In this document: piece after piece, positions 27,431 through 35,972 of the stretch
How the letters are laid out: each line of letters begins with the position of its first letter
Numbering within the stretch: position 1 is the stretch's first letter
Program-made: the position numbers and the translations under genes
The notes under the pieces: generated by a model
Seen by the model: only the letters and a program-made list of their open reading frames with translations
Told to the model about the DNA's origin: nothing
Database searches by the model: none
NCBI RefSeq assembly: GCF_913060805.1
Contig: NZ_CAJXTC010000006.1
Coordinates: 124,001 to 188,000 of the forward strand
DNA length: 64,000 nucleotides
Source: an uncultured Draconibacterium sp.
GTDB lineage: Bacteria > Bacteroidota > Bacteroidia > Bacteroidales > Prolixibacteraceae
Direction: 5' to 3'

Positions 27431-27561
27431 ATACCCCAAACCTCTAAAGGGGCTTATGGGCCAAGAAGTATTGAAATTTTGAAATGAAAATAAAGAAATA
27501 TTTAATGGAAAATATACTTTTCGAAGATAAGGGAAAGTCCCCTTTAGGGGATTTAGGGGTG
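27431..27561. repeat. Inverted REP-like pair, including a 28-bp direct repeat (left copy)
   Basis: Between P9 and P10, TACCCCAAACCTCTAAAGGGG (27431 onward, 27432-27451 the core) is a degenerate inverted match to the element at 27534-27561 (AAAGTCCCCTTTAGGGG, then ATTTAGGGGTG). The pair, ~100 bp apart, resembles a REPIN. The 28 bp at 27534-27561 recur without a mismatch, in the same orientation, at 30165-30192 beyond P10. Confidence 0.85.
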
Positions 27562-27648
27562 GAAATATGGATGCAAAGAATATTATCCTGAAAATCGATA
27601 AATTTTGATTATCTGGATTCAGACAATGATTGACAAGAAATAAAAAAT

Positions 27649-30066
27649 ATGTTTAGAAATTACCTGAAAGTAGCACTTCGCAGCTTGTTGAAAAACAAGC
27701 TTTTCACTTTTATAAATATTACCGGTTTAGTAATTGGAATGGTAGTGGCTCTGCTCATTTTTAACTATGTAAGTTTCGAGCGCAGTTACGATTCGATGCA
27801 TAAAAATGCGGATCGTATTTATCGTGTGGAAAGTAAATTCTACGAAGGTGAAACACTTACCGACGACTGGGCAACAGCGTCGTTTGGTTACGCAAGTGCC
27901 ATGAAAGAAAATATTCCCGGCATTCAGGATTACGTGCGAATTGCCATTAACAGTACCGAGCAAATGGTAAGTTACGAAGAGGAAAAATCGCGCGAAAATA
28001 CGGTTGTTGTTACCGAACCTTCCTTCTTTTCCATTTTCTCGTTTAATTTGGTTGACGGGGATGCGTCAACAGCGCTTAGCAGTCCGAATAAAGTCGTGAT
28101 CTCGCAGCTGGCAGCGCATAAGTTTTTTAAGGATGAAAATGCGTTGGGTAAAATTCTAAAGTTCAGAACGCTGAACCAGGCTTATGAATGCGAAGTGACT
28201 GGTGTGCTGGAAGATATTCCGGCGAACAGCCACTTTAATTTCGATTATTTTGTGTCATGGGATACGCAACCCGACTGGATTAAAAACTTCTGGTACCTGC
28301 ACGAAACTTACTCGTATGTGCAGCTGGAACCCGGAATTTCGCCCGCAAGTATCGAGAAGGCTTTTCCGGCCATGTCAGAAAAGTATAAAACCGAAGATGC
28401 GCTAAAAAATAAAACCTGGGCCATTGAATTACAACCACTGGCAGCTATTCATCTAACGCCGCAAAAACAATACGAACGCGAAGCCAAAGGAAACGCGAAG
28501 GCCGTAAAAGCTTTGATTCTCATCGCGCTGGCTATTCTTCTTATCGCCTGGATTAATTACATCAATCTTACCACCTCGCGTTCGCTTGAACGTGCCCGCG
28601 AAGTGGGAGTACGAAAGGTGTCGGGCGCGCAGAAAAAGCAACTGATCATTCAGTTTTTAATTGAATCAACCCTGGTAAATGTGGTTGCGCTGGCCGTTTC
28701 AATCGGATTGTTTATTTTGCTAATTCCTTCGTTTAATTCGTTTATCGGCAAAAACATTGGCTTTTCAATTTTGTACATGCCGCGCTTTTGGGTGTTGATC
28801 ACCCTGTTTCTTTTAACGGGCATCATACTTTCCGGATTGTATCCGTCGCTTGTTCTTTCGAATGTAAAACCTGCAATTATTCTGAAAGGAAAATACCTGA
28901 ATTCGCAACGTGCAGGCATGGTACGAAAAGGTTTGGTGGTTTTTCAGTTTGTGGCGTCGCTGGTTTTAATTTGCGGAACCCTGATCGTTTATGCGCAGCT
29001 CAAATACATGCAGAATCAACCGCTTGGGATAAATATTGATAAAACTCTGGTCGTGAAATTTCCGGCACAAACTCCAAATCTAATGGAGAAAGTAATGAGT
29101 TTCAAACGCCAGTTAAAAGATCTGCCCGATGTAAGAAATGTGGCAATTTCAAACGCGGTGCCGGGAATGGAAGTGGCCTTTTTTGCATCGAATCGTTTGT
29201 TTGAAGATGCAGCAAAACAGAATCGACTGTACGAAATGCAAACGGTTGACTACGATTTTATCGACACTTACGGGATGAATATTCTGGAAGGAAGAGGTTT
29301 TGACAAAACATTTACCAACGATATTAGAAAGGTTATTCTGAATGAAGAAACGGTGAAACAACTGGGCTTTGCGAACAATGCCGATGCCATTGACCAGAAG
29401 GTTTTAATTGAAACAGTGGAAGAACCGTACCAGGTAATTGGCGTGGTTGAAAATTACCACCAGCAATCGCTCAATAAAGCTTATACACCGATTATGATGA
29501 TCATGTACAACAGTATCGGGTGGCTGCCACCAAAATATTTATCTATGAAAATATCGGGCGTTGATGTTGCTTCGGCTTCGGGAAAAGTAAACGAAATCTG
29601 GAATCAGTTTTTCCCCGATTCAACTTTCGATTATTTCTTTTCCGATCAGTTTTACGAAGCGCAGTATTCGCTCGACAGAAAGTTTGCTACCATCTTTGGG
29701 TTGTTTGCTTTGATGGCCATTTTTATCGCCTGTTTGGGTTTATGGGCACTGGCATTGTTTGCCGGATTAATCCGCAAAAAGGAAATGGGTGTTCGGAAAG
29801 CTTTGGGAGCATCAACACCAAGCTTGTTTTACAGTCTTTCCAGCGAGTTTATCTATCTAACCTTGTACTCGGCAGTATTAGCCATTCCGCTGGCCTTTTT
29901 TATAATGAATGAATGGCTGAAGTCGTACGCATTCAGAACCGATATGAATTGGTGGTTTTTTGCTTTGCCAATTGTGGTGCTGGTGTTGATCGCTTCTTTA
30001 ACAGTGAGTTATCAAACACTAAAAACAGCACATTCGAGTGCGGTGGATAGTTTAAAGTATGAATAA
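27649..30066 (+). CDS. MacB/FtsX-type ABC permease P10
   Basis: An 805-aa permease, the longest of the array. TM1 lies in INITGLVIGMVVALLIFNYV, followed by SYDSMHKNADRIYRVE. The first FtsX loop is REVGVRKVSGAQKKQLIIQF and the second KEMGVRKALGASTPSLFYSL. The C-terminus is unlike all the others (NEWLKSYAFRTDMNWWFFAL, ending SAVDSLKYE), so it has neither the shared membrane block nor the NPVEALRYE ending. The gene is framed by an exact 28-bp direct repeat (27534-27561 and 30165-30192), so it could behave as a cassette gained or lost by recombination (inference). ATPase 2 follows ~200 bp downstream. Confidence 0.92.
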   Translation: MFRNYLKVALRSLLKNKLFTFINITGLVIGMVVALLIFNYVSFERSYDSMHKNADRIYRVESKFYEGETLTDDWATASFGYASAMKENIPGIQDYVRIAINSTEQMVSYEEEKSRENTVVVTEPSFFSIFSFNLVDGDASTALSSPNKVVISQLAAHKFFKDENALGKILKFRTLNQAYECEVTGVLEDIPANSHFNFDYFVSWDTQPDWIKNFWYLHETYSYVQLEPGISPASIEKAFPAMSEKYKTEDALKNKTWAIELQPLAAIHLTPQKQYEREAKGNAKAVKALILIALAILLIAWINYINLTTSRSLERAREVGVRKVSGAQKKQLIIQFLIESTLVNVVALAVSIGLFILLIPSFNSFIGKNIGFSILYMPRFWVLITLFLLTGIILSGLYPSLVLSNVKPAIILKGKYLNSQRAGMVRKGLVVFQFVASLVLICGTLIVYAQLKYMQNQPLGINIDKTLVVKFPAQTPNLMEKVMSFKRQLKDLPDVRNVAISNAVPGMEVAFFASNRLFEDAAKQNRLYEMQTVDYDFIDTYGMNILEGRGFDKTFTNDIRKVILNEETVKQLGFANNADAIDQKVLIETVEEPYQVIGVVENYHQQSLNKAYTPIMMIMYNSIGWLPPKYLSMKISGVDVASASGKVNEIWNQFFPDSTFDYFFSDQFYEAQYSLDRKFATIFGLFALMAIFIACLGLWALALFAGLIRKKEMGVRKALGASTPSLFYSLSSEFIYLTLYSAVLAIPLAFFIMNEWLKSYAFRTDMNWWFFALPIVVLVLIASLTVSYQTLKTAHSSAVDSLKYE

Positions 30067-30093
30067 TGTGTTCGCTTTTGCACCCTCTAACTC

Positions 30094-30192
30094 TCCGCCA
30101 GCTGGCGGAAGAACCAGCAAAAGCTATTGACAGAATAGGGAAAATTTAATTGAAATACAGATCCAAAGTCCCCTTTAGGGGATTTAGGGGTG
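30094..30192. repeat. Palindrome and 28-bp direct repeat (right copy) after P10
   Basis: TCCGCCAGCTGGCGGA (30094-30109) is a perfect 16-bp palindrome. The 28 bp at 30165-30192 are identical to 27534-27561. The first unit resembles CCGTC-tgct-GACGG followed by GAGGGG at about 45629-45648, so a common REP-like family is likely. The gap 30067-30264 has no coding sequence. Confidence 0.8.
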
Positions 30193-30264
30193 AAAAGAAG
30201 ACAAATATAAATATGAATAAAAGGAGAGCTCGAAGCTCGTTGCTCTCTGCTCAAAGCTTGTAAA

Positions 30265-30933
30265 ATGATACAACTAAAAAACATTGACAAATACTACGAC
30301 GCAAAGTTTCAACGAACTTTTGTATTAAAAGGAGTAAACCTTGATATTGACCAAGGCGAATTTGTTTCAATTATGGGGCCTAGTGGTGCCGGTAAATCAA
30401 CCTTGCTGAATATTATTGGCTTTCTGGACGAACCTAACGAAGGCGAATATTTGTTCCTCGATCAGCCGGCTAATCAGTTAAAAGAAAAACAAAAGGTGCA
30501 GTACCACCGAAGTCACATCGGTTTTATCTTTCAGGCTTTTCACCTGATTGAAGAAATGAATGTGTACGAAAACATCGAAACGCCGTTGGTTTATCGTGGG
30601 GTAAAAGGCAAAGAGCGCAAAGCCATGGTTGCCGAAATGCTTGATCGTTTTAACATTGTGGCAAAAAAAGATCTGTTCCCAAGTCAGTTGTCGGGTGGTC
30701 AGCAACAATTGGTAGCTATTGCCCGTGCCATTGTAGGAAGTCCGAAACTTTTACTGGCCGACGAGCCTACCGGAAACCTGCACAGCGAGCAGGGACAAAT
30801 GATTATGGAATTACTGAAAAAACTAAACGATGAAGGAATGACGATTATTCAGGTAACGCACTCTGAAGAAAATGCAAAATACGGAAACCGTATAGTTCGT
30901 TTAAAAGATGGTTATTTGAAAGAAGACGAATAG
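30265..30933 (+). CDS. ABC transporter ATP-binding protein 2 (LolD/MacB type)
   Basis: A 222-aa ATPase with Walker A GPSGAGKST (38-46), Q-loop GFIFQAF (Gln90), signature LSGGQQQ (142-148), Walker B LLLADE (162-167) and H-loop VTHS (His199). Two positions differ from ATPase 1. The residue after LSGGQQQ is Leu where most have Arg, and the D-loop reads TGNLHS, with His in place of the usual Asp; this form is seen in some Bacteroidota homologues. The overall alignment with ATPase 1 is otherwise without gaps through the motifs. It lies between P10 and P11 and, like ATPase 1, is separated from the next permease by a long inverted repeat. It probably powers P11 and perhaps P8-P10. Confidence 0.92.
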   Translation: MIQLKNIDKYYDAKFQRTFVLKGVNLDIDQGEFVSIMGPSGAGKSTLLNIIGFLDEPNEGEYLFLDQPANQLKEKQKVQYHRSHIGFIFQAFHLIEEMNVYENIETPLVYRGVKGKERKAMVAEMLDRFNIVAKKDLFPSQLSGGQQQLVAIARAIVGSPKLLLADEPTGNLHSEQGQMIMELLKKLNDEGMTIIQVTHSEENAKYGNRIVRLKDGYLKEDE

Positions 30934-30950
30934 GAAAAATTAACAACTAT

Positions 30951-31032
30951 GTCATTTCGAACGCAGAGAGAAATCTGTTACTAAGCTGATTTCCGGTTAC
31001 AGATTTCTCGTTTATGCTTCACTCGAAATGAC
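30951..31032. repeat. 82-bp inverted repeat between ATPase 2 and permease P11
   Basis: The arms at 30951-30978 (beginning GTCATTTCGAACGC) and 30999-31032 (ending CACTCGAAATGAC) are inverted copies with a small internal indel; the loop is ~20 nt. The sequence resembles a repeat widespread in Bacteroidota (GTCATTTCGAGTGAAG type). It occupies the same place relative to ATPase 2 and P11 as the 66-bp element does relative to ATPase 1 and P1. Confidence 0.82.
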
Positions 31033-31050
31033 AACTTAATCAAGCAACAA

Positions 31051-33459
31051 ATGGTCCTGAAAGTCGTATTAAGAAACCTGCAAAAGCATCCGTTTTTAAA
31101 CCTGGTAAAAATAATTGGGCTGGGTTTGGCGTTGACGGGGATAATTTTCATCGCGCTGTTTTTGAAAAATGAGTTGACTTACGATTCGTTTCATCAGAAA
31201 TCAGCTCAAATCTATCGCTATACAACTACCGATCCCGATTTTTTCAGTGGGAAACATTTTGCCCGTGTTATCAATCCCGGGTACATTCACGAAATGAGTG
31301 ATGCGCTGCCGGAGGTGGAGGAGTTTGTCCGCTTGCGTCCGGTGCGTGGCGGTTTAATGAAATACGATGAGCGGTATTACAAAATTGCGCAGGCTTTTGA
31401 ATGCGACAGCACTTTTTTCAATGTTTTTGATGCAAAAATGTTGATTGGCAATAAAGAAACGGTGCTTGAAAATCCGGCATCGATGGTTGTTACTCAAAGC
31501 TTTGCTCAAAAGGTGTTTGGAGAAAGGAATCCGGTGGGCGAGGTGCTTACTTTACCATCCGGCCAGTATTACGGCGAGGACCAGGATTTTACCATTGCAG
31601 GTGTAATGGAAGACTTTCCGGCAAACAGTCACTTTCATCCCGATTTTGTGGCTACTCCGCTGGCTAATCAGTTTGCGTACGGTTGGGCATGGACTTACCT
31701 CGTTTTAAACGAAAATACTACGGTTGAGAATGTTACAGTAGGAATTTCCGATTACCTGAAAAACAATCGCGAAGCTAATCCGGAGGAAATGGATACCGAG
31801 GTGCATTTGCAACGGATTTCCGATATTCATTTAAACTCGCACAAACTCCGCGAGATAGAGGAAAACAGCAACATCCGAAACGTTTATGTGCTGGCCATTG
31901 CAGCTTTTATTTTGCTGCTTATTTCAATTAGTAATTACGCTAATCTGAATATCGGCATGAGCGGTTTCAGCGCAAAATACCTGTTTATAAATAAGCTGCT
32001 CGGCTCGTCGAAAAGTGCGGTGGTCAAGTATTTCTTTTTCGAGGGGATTTGTATTCTTGGGGCAGCCTTGTTGTTTACCGTTTTACTATCGGTGCCGGTT
32101 AATACCGGTGTCATTCGTTTTTATAAGCTGAATTTGCTGGCCGGCAATTCTACTACAATCGTTCTGTTAGTATTGGCATTCAGTTTACTATCGCTGGTTT
32201 TTGGAATGCTTCCGGTTCTGAAATCTGTATTCTCCTCCATTCGGTTGGGTGGAAACAGGAGCTCAGCCGTGGCGGTTCATCGAAATGGTGTGAGCCGTGT
32301 TCTGATTGTCTTTCAGTATGCTTTTTCCATTGCTTTAATTATTACCGTAATTGTTATTTCGCGGCAAACCAATTATGCGCTAAAACACAGTATGGGCGTG
32401 GAGCAAGACAATGTGCTTTGTTTTGAATCGGTTCATGCCAGCATTCAGCAAAAGTTTGGCGTGCTGAAAGAGGAGTTGCTGCAATACAACAGTATCGAGT
32501 CGGTTTCGGCGATGTTGGAACCGCCGGGTGGCGAGGCAAACGATATGTTTCCGTTTGAAATGGAAGGTTACGAATCGGAAAATCCGGAACAGAATTTTGA
32601 GAGCATCGGTGTTTTCCCCTGCGATTATTCATTTGCGTCAATATTCAACCTGCAGTTTTTGGCCGGAAATAATTTTACTGAAAACAATAAAGACAACGAA
32701 GGTTTGGGCGAATACATCATCAATAAAGCGGCGATGGAACGCTTGCATTATTCCAATCCGGATGAAATTATTGGCAAAGACTTTAAGTTGATTTTTTCCA
32801 CTCCGGGATCGGGAATTACCATTCCGAAAGGCAAGATTATTGGCGTGGTTGAAGATTTTCATTTATCAAGTTTACGGAAACAGGTAGAGCCGCTGGTACT
32901 TTTTAAACGCGATAAATTGTGGCTTTTAAACTTTGTGGTGTCGTTTAAACCCGGAATGAAAGAGGAAGCGCTGGCCGATATGAAAAAGGTGTGGGGCGAA
33001 CTGTTTCCTGAATATCCGTTTCAGTACGAGCATGTTAATGCCATGTATAAACGCGTGTACAAAGCCGAGTTGTTGCAGGCGCGTTTGCTATCGGTTTTCA
33101 CGCTTATTGCCTTGTTTATTTGTTCGATGGGATTGTTTGGCCTGGCGCTGATTATTACGCAAAACCGTACCAAAGAAATTGGTGTACGAAAAGTTAATGG
33201 TGCGCGCGTTTCAGAAATTCTTACGCTGCTGAATAAAGATTACATAAAATGGGTAGCGCTTGCGTTTGTAATTGCTTGTCCGGCGGCGTGGTTTGCCATG
33301 GATAAATGGCTCGAAAACTTTGCTTACAAAACCACTTTAAGCTGGTGGATTTTTGTGGTGGCCGGAGTTTTGGCGCTGGGAATTGCGTTGTTTACGGTTA
33401 GTTTTCAATCGTACAGGGCAGCCAGTCGAAATCCTGTTGAAGCCTTACGATATGAATAA
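31051..33459 (+). CDS. MacB/FtsX-type ABC permease P11
   Basis: An 802-aa permease, the last of the array. It begins MVLKVVLRNLQKHPFLNLVK, with TM1 in IIGLGLALTGIIFIALFLKN and the motif TYDSFHQKSAQIYRYT. The first FtsX loop is unusual (SAKYLFINKLLGSSKSAVVK). The C-terminal block is of the shared type with a few substitutions: KEIGVRKVNGARVSEILTLL, MDKWLENFAYKTTLSWWIF, then FQSYRAASRNPVEALRYE. The shared nucleotide stretch around ATAAATGGCTCGAAAACTTT is the same as in P2, P4, P5 and P6. That is notable because P11 lies about 16 kb from P6. It follows ATPase 2 and converges with the AraC-type regulator, 23 bp between stops. Confidence 0.92.
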   Translation: MVLKVVLRNLQKHPFLNLVKIIGLGLALTGIIFIALFLKNELTYDSFHQKSAQIYRYTTTDPDFFSGKHFARVINPGYIHEMSDALPEVEEFVRLRPVRGGLMKYDERYYKIAQAFECDSTFFNVFDAKMLIGNKETVLENPASMVVTQSFAQKVFGERNPVGEVLTLPSGQYYGEDQDFTIAGVMEDFPANSHFHPDFVATPLANQFAYGWAWTYLVLNENTTVENVTVGISDYLKNNREANPEEMDTEVHLQRISDIHLNSHKLREIEENSNIRNVYVLAIAAFILLLISISNYANLNIGMSGFSAKYLFINKLLGSSKSAVVKYFFFEGICILGAALLFTVLLSVPVNTGVIRFYKLNLLAGNSTTIVLLVLAFSLLSLVFGMLPVLKSVFSSIRLGGNRSSAVAVHRNGVSRVLIVFQYAFSIALIITVIVISRQTNYALKHSMGVEQDNVLCFESVHASIQQKFGVLKEELLQYNSIESVSAMLEPPGGEANDMFPFEMEGYESENPEQNFESIGVFPCDYSFASIFNLQFLAGNNFTENNKDNEGLGEYIINKAAMERLHYSNPDEIIGKDFKLIFSTPGSGITIPKGKIIGVVEDFHLSSLRKQVEPLVLFKRDKLWLLNFVVSFKPGMKEEALADMKKVWGELFPEYPFQYEHVNAMYKRVYKAELLQARLLSVFTLIALFICSMGLFGLALIITQNRTKEIGVRKVNGARVSEILTLLNKDYIKWVALAFVIACPAAWFAMDKWLENFAYKTTLSWWIFVVAGVLALGIALFTVSFQSYRAASRNPVEALRYE

Positions 33460-33482
33460 CTTTAGGTAAAATTCGGAAAATT

Positions 33483-34643
33483 TTAATCCATTTTGTGGCT
33501 GTGTTTTTCGCGGTACTTACCCGGAGTAGTGCCTTCAATTTCTTTAAATACCCGCGAAAATGATGCAACCGAACCAAAACCGGCTTGCTGGGCAATATAC
33601 TCCATCGTGAATTTGTTGTTTTCCCGCGAAAGCAAAAGTTGTTTGGCTTCTTCAACCCGGTACTTATTTACAAATTCATTAAAATTCATTTCAAATTCGT
33701 CGTTTATCAGTTTCGAAATGTAGGTGCGGTTAGTAAGCAGCGATTCGCAAATAGTACTTATCCTAAGGTCGTTTACCTGGTATATTTTGTCTTGTTCGAA
33801 TAGTTTTAAAAGGCGTGATTTTAAATCATTTTCAGCGGACTCCTCACTTTCTGCATTCGTATTATTTTCCTCCTGTTCGTACAGTGGTTCAAAAATCTGG
33901 CGCTGCATATTTCCTTTGTAACCAACCAGAAAAAATATGGTGGTGAAAAATACAGAAGGACCAAGAAGCGAAAGGTTGTGATGGATAAAATAACTTCTGC
34001 CCATCAGTGCAAAAACAATGGCAGCAATCGATACCACAAATGCAATTATGCTCACGTCTCTTACCCAGTTCATTGTTTTTCCTTCGGTGTTCGAAAAATA
34101 GTGATTAATGGTTTTGTTATGTTGATTGGCCAAACGAATAGCCAGGATCAGGTAAACTATAGTCTGGATAACAAAAACAATCCGGCTCAAGAGAAAAACC
34201 CAACCTTTTATTCCGGGTAAAGTGCTAAAGTTTATTCCTTTAAGGTTTGTGTCGATGAGGATGTGTTTAACGTAGAATATGCGTTGCTCGGGCGAAAGTA
34301 TCAGCGTTAATAGTAATGAGACTATCCCAAACAAAATGCCTGGCAGGAAGTGAAATAAATACCGTCGTGATTTAAAGCGAAGTGTTGTAAGCTTTAAAAT
34401 GTAAGTGTAAAAAAGAGGGTAGACAGTCAGACCGGTGTATAAATAAACACTTTCGAAAAAAGCATACAGGTGATACAATCTGGAAAAGAATATGGCATGA
34501 CTAACATATAGAAAGCAGGCAAAAATTAAAAACAGGCCAAGTACCCATCGTGCGGGGTTATCCGATTTTTTTTGCAATAAAAATATGATGCCCCAAAATA
34601 AGGTGATGTAAATGGGAGATAATAGAGCAATCGTTTGAATCAT
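33483..34643 (-). CDS. Membrane-anchored AraC-family transcriptional regulator
   Basis: A 386-aa protein. Residues 1-~250 hold about seven hydrophobic segments, beginning IALLSPIYITLFWGIIFLL and including FHFLPGILFGIVSLLLTLIL and VSIIAFVVSIAAIVFALMG. A charged linker (EQEENNTNAESEESAEND) leads to a C-terminal AraC/XylS DNA-binding domain (~285-382) with two helix-turn-helix units: LRISTICESLLTNRTYISKL, and MEYIAQQAGFGSVASFSRVF before the family's TPGKYR motif. The protein should sense a signal at the inner membrane and bind DNA directly. The target is unknown; the nearest candidates are the permease array that it converges with, or the glycan operon behind it. Its upstream region (34644-34750) contains a TAATTTCG-type promoter-like sequence. 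Confidence 0.9.
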   Translation of the reverse strand: MIQTIALLSPIYITLFWGIIFLLQKKSDNPARWVLGLFLIFACFLYVSHAIFFSRLYHLYAFFESVYLYTGLTVYPLFYTYILKLTTLRFKSRRYLFHFLPGILFGIVSLLLTLILSPEQRIFYVKHILIDTNLKGINFSTLPGIKGWVFLLSRIVFVIQTIVYLILAIRLANQHNKTINHYFSNTEGKTMNWVRDVSIIAFVVSIAAIVFALMGRSYFIHHNLSLLGPSVFFTTIFFLVGYKGNMQRQIFEPLYEQEENNTNAESEESAENDLKSRLLKLFEQDKIYQVNDLRISTICESLLTNRTYISKLINDEFEMNFNEFVNKYRVEEAKQLLLSRENNKFTMEYIAQQAGFGSVASFSRVFKEIEGTTPGKYREKHSHKMD

Positions 34644-34875
34644 TTGTGAATTAAGTTGTCATGTAAAAGTACGAAATTATGTTTTATGAATATGCTTTTT
34701 ACGATATGGAACTTAATTTTTACGATTTGAAGCTATGATTATCGAATGTAGAACGATCTTTGCTAAACGTTCTGAGATTAACAACAGCGCAATCAATTAA
34801 AAAAGATATTGGACAGTTCTTCGGTGGTCTTTATTGCTGTAAACTGTCTCCCTCCTCTTAGATGAAACATAAATG

Positions 34876-34907
34876 AAAAAAGGTGGTTTGCTAGCAACCA
34901 CCTTTTT
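34876..34907. terminator. Rho-independent terminator of the isomerase operon
   Basis: AAAAAGGTGGTT-tgctagc-AACCACCTTTTT is a strong hairpin with A/T tracts on both sides, 23 bp after the end of the minus-strand isomerase gene at 34930. It can work in both directions. The rest of the gap 34644-34929 shows no gene. Confidence 0.85.
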
Positions 34908-34929
34908 CTGTTTATATGTTTTCAAACGC

Positions 34930-35859
34930 TTAAACTTCGAATGAATCGGCTTTTCTGTAAGCCTCAATAAACGCAATTTCGCCTTCTTTTCCGGGAATAC
35001 TTTTACCATGCTCGGCGCAAATTGTACCGTTGTAGCCTTTGTCGTACATATGTTTGAAGATATTGACAAAGTTAATCTCTCCGGTTCCGGGTTCTTTACG
35101 TCCGGGGTTATCGCCGCAATGGAAAGCGCCAATATAATCCCAGCAAATATCCATGTTCATAATAAGGTTGCCCTCGGTAATTTGCTGGTGATACAAATCG
35201 TCAACAATTTTACAACTTGGGTGATTAACGGCAACACAAATCATTTTTGCCTGCGCCATTTTTGTGAGGAATAATTTTGGATGGTCAACCTGGTGGTTCA
35301 GTGGTTCCATAACCATTTCCAGTCCGCTTTTTCCGGCAACATCACAACAAGCGCGCATATTATTGATCACATTAATGGTTTGATAGTCCCAATCCAATTT
35401 TTCGTCGTATATACCAAAAGTTATCAATCCTGTTTTTGCACCTGTTCTTTTTTGTACGTCAAGTGCTTCTTCGGTTTTTCCTACCAACATTTTAGTTACT
35501 TCAGGATCGTCGGTAACAGCGTATTTGGCACCATGATCGGCATAAACGATAAACGGGCCAATATCAAGTCCTAAACGGGCTGCTTCATTTCCGATTTTCT
35601 CCTGCATTTCGGCGGGTTTCCACATCAATCCGTTATCAAAAAATGCTGTAAATCCCTGGTCGGCAATAAACTTCAGGTTTTCAATCGGATCTTCTCCAAC
35701 ATGTTCGCGGAAGGTTCCGAGTCCCGGAGCATATTTCAAATTAAACTTTGCCGAATTTGAGACTTTTGAGTCAGAAACGGAAGCATTTGCAATGCCCGAA
35801 ATACCGCTGAAAGCCAGAGTTCCCGCTGCTGCGTTACGAATAAAATTTCTTCTCTCCAT
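34930..35859 (-). CDS. TIM-barrel sugar isomerase, hydroxypyruvate isomerase-like, Tat-exported
   Basis: A 309-aa protein of the xylose isomerase-like TIM-barrel family. The N-terminus MERRNFIRNAAAGTLAFSG is a twin-arginine-type signal, so the folded protein is probably exported to the periplasm. Metal-ligand positions typical of the family are visible: Glu in VMEPLNHQ, Asp in IVDDLYHQQ, a His/Asp region GDNPGRKEPGTGEINF, and Glu in ICAEHGKS. The NPGR-EPGTGEIN string is the hallmark of hydroxypyruvate isomerase (Hyi)-like members, but these are often annotated too narrowly, so the substrate is open. It lies 113 bp downstream of the sulfatase pair on the same strand and ends at a strong terminator, so it may be the last gene of the glycan operon. 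Confidence 0.85.
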   Translation of the reverse strand: MERRNFIRNAAAGTLAFSGISGIANASVSDSKVSNSAKFNLKYAPGLGTFREHVGEDPIENLKFIADQGFTAFFDNGLMWKPAEMQEKIGNEAARLGLDIGPFIVYADHGAKYAVTDDPEVTKMLVGKTEEALDVQKRTGAKTGLITFGIYDEKLDWDYQTINVINNMRACCDVAGKSGLEMVMEPLNHQVDHPKLFLTKMAQAKMICVAVNHPSCKIVDDLYHQQITEGNLIMNMDICWDYIGAFHCGDNPGRKEPGTGEINFVNIFKHMYDKGYNGTICAEHGKSIPGKEGEIAFIEAYRKADSFEV

Positions 35860-35972
35860 GGTTATGTGGTTTAAATTATGTGCTGTAATGCCTGTTTACA
35901 AATAAGCATCTTTGCAGATGTTTTGTTCTAATAAGACGCAAAAAAATGAAATATAACTAATTCCGTTTTTGG

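Noticed and set aside
2741-33459. Reading the array as an antibiotic-efflux (MacAB) operon with a named substrate
   Set aside because: The permeases carry the MacB/FtsX fold, but nothing in the sequence identifies a substrate, and such proteins also act in lipoprotein transport, peptide sensing or cell division.
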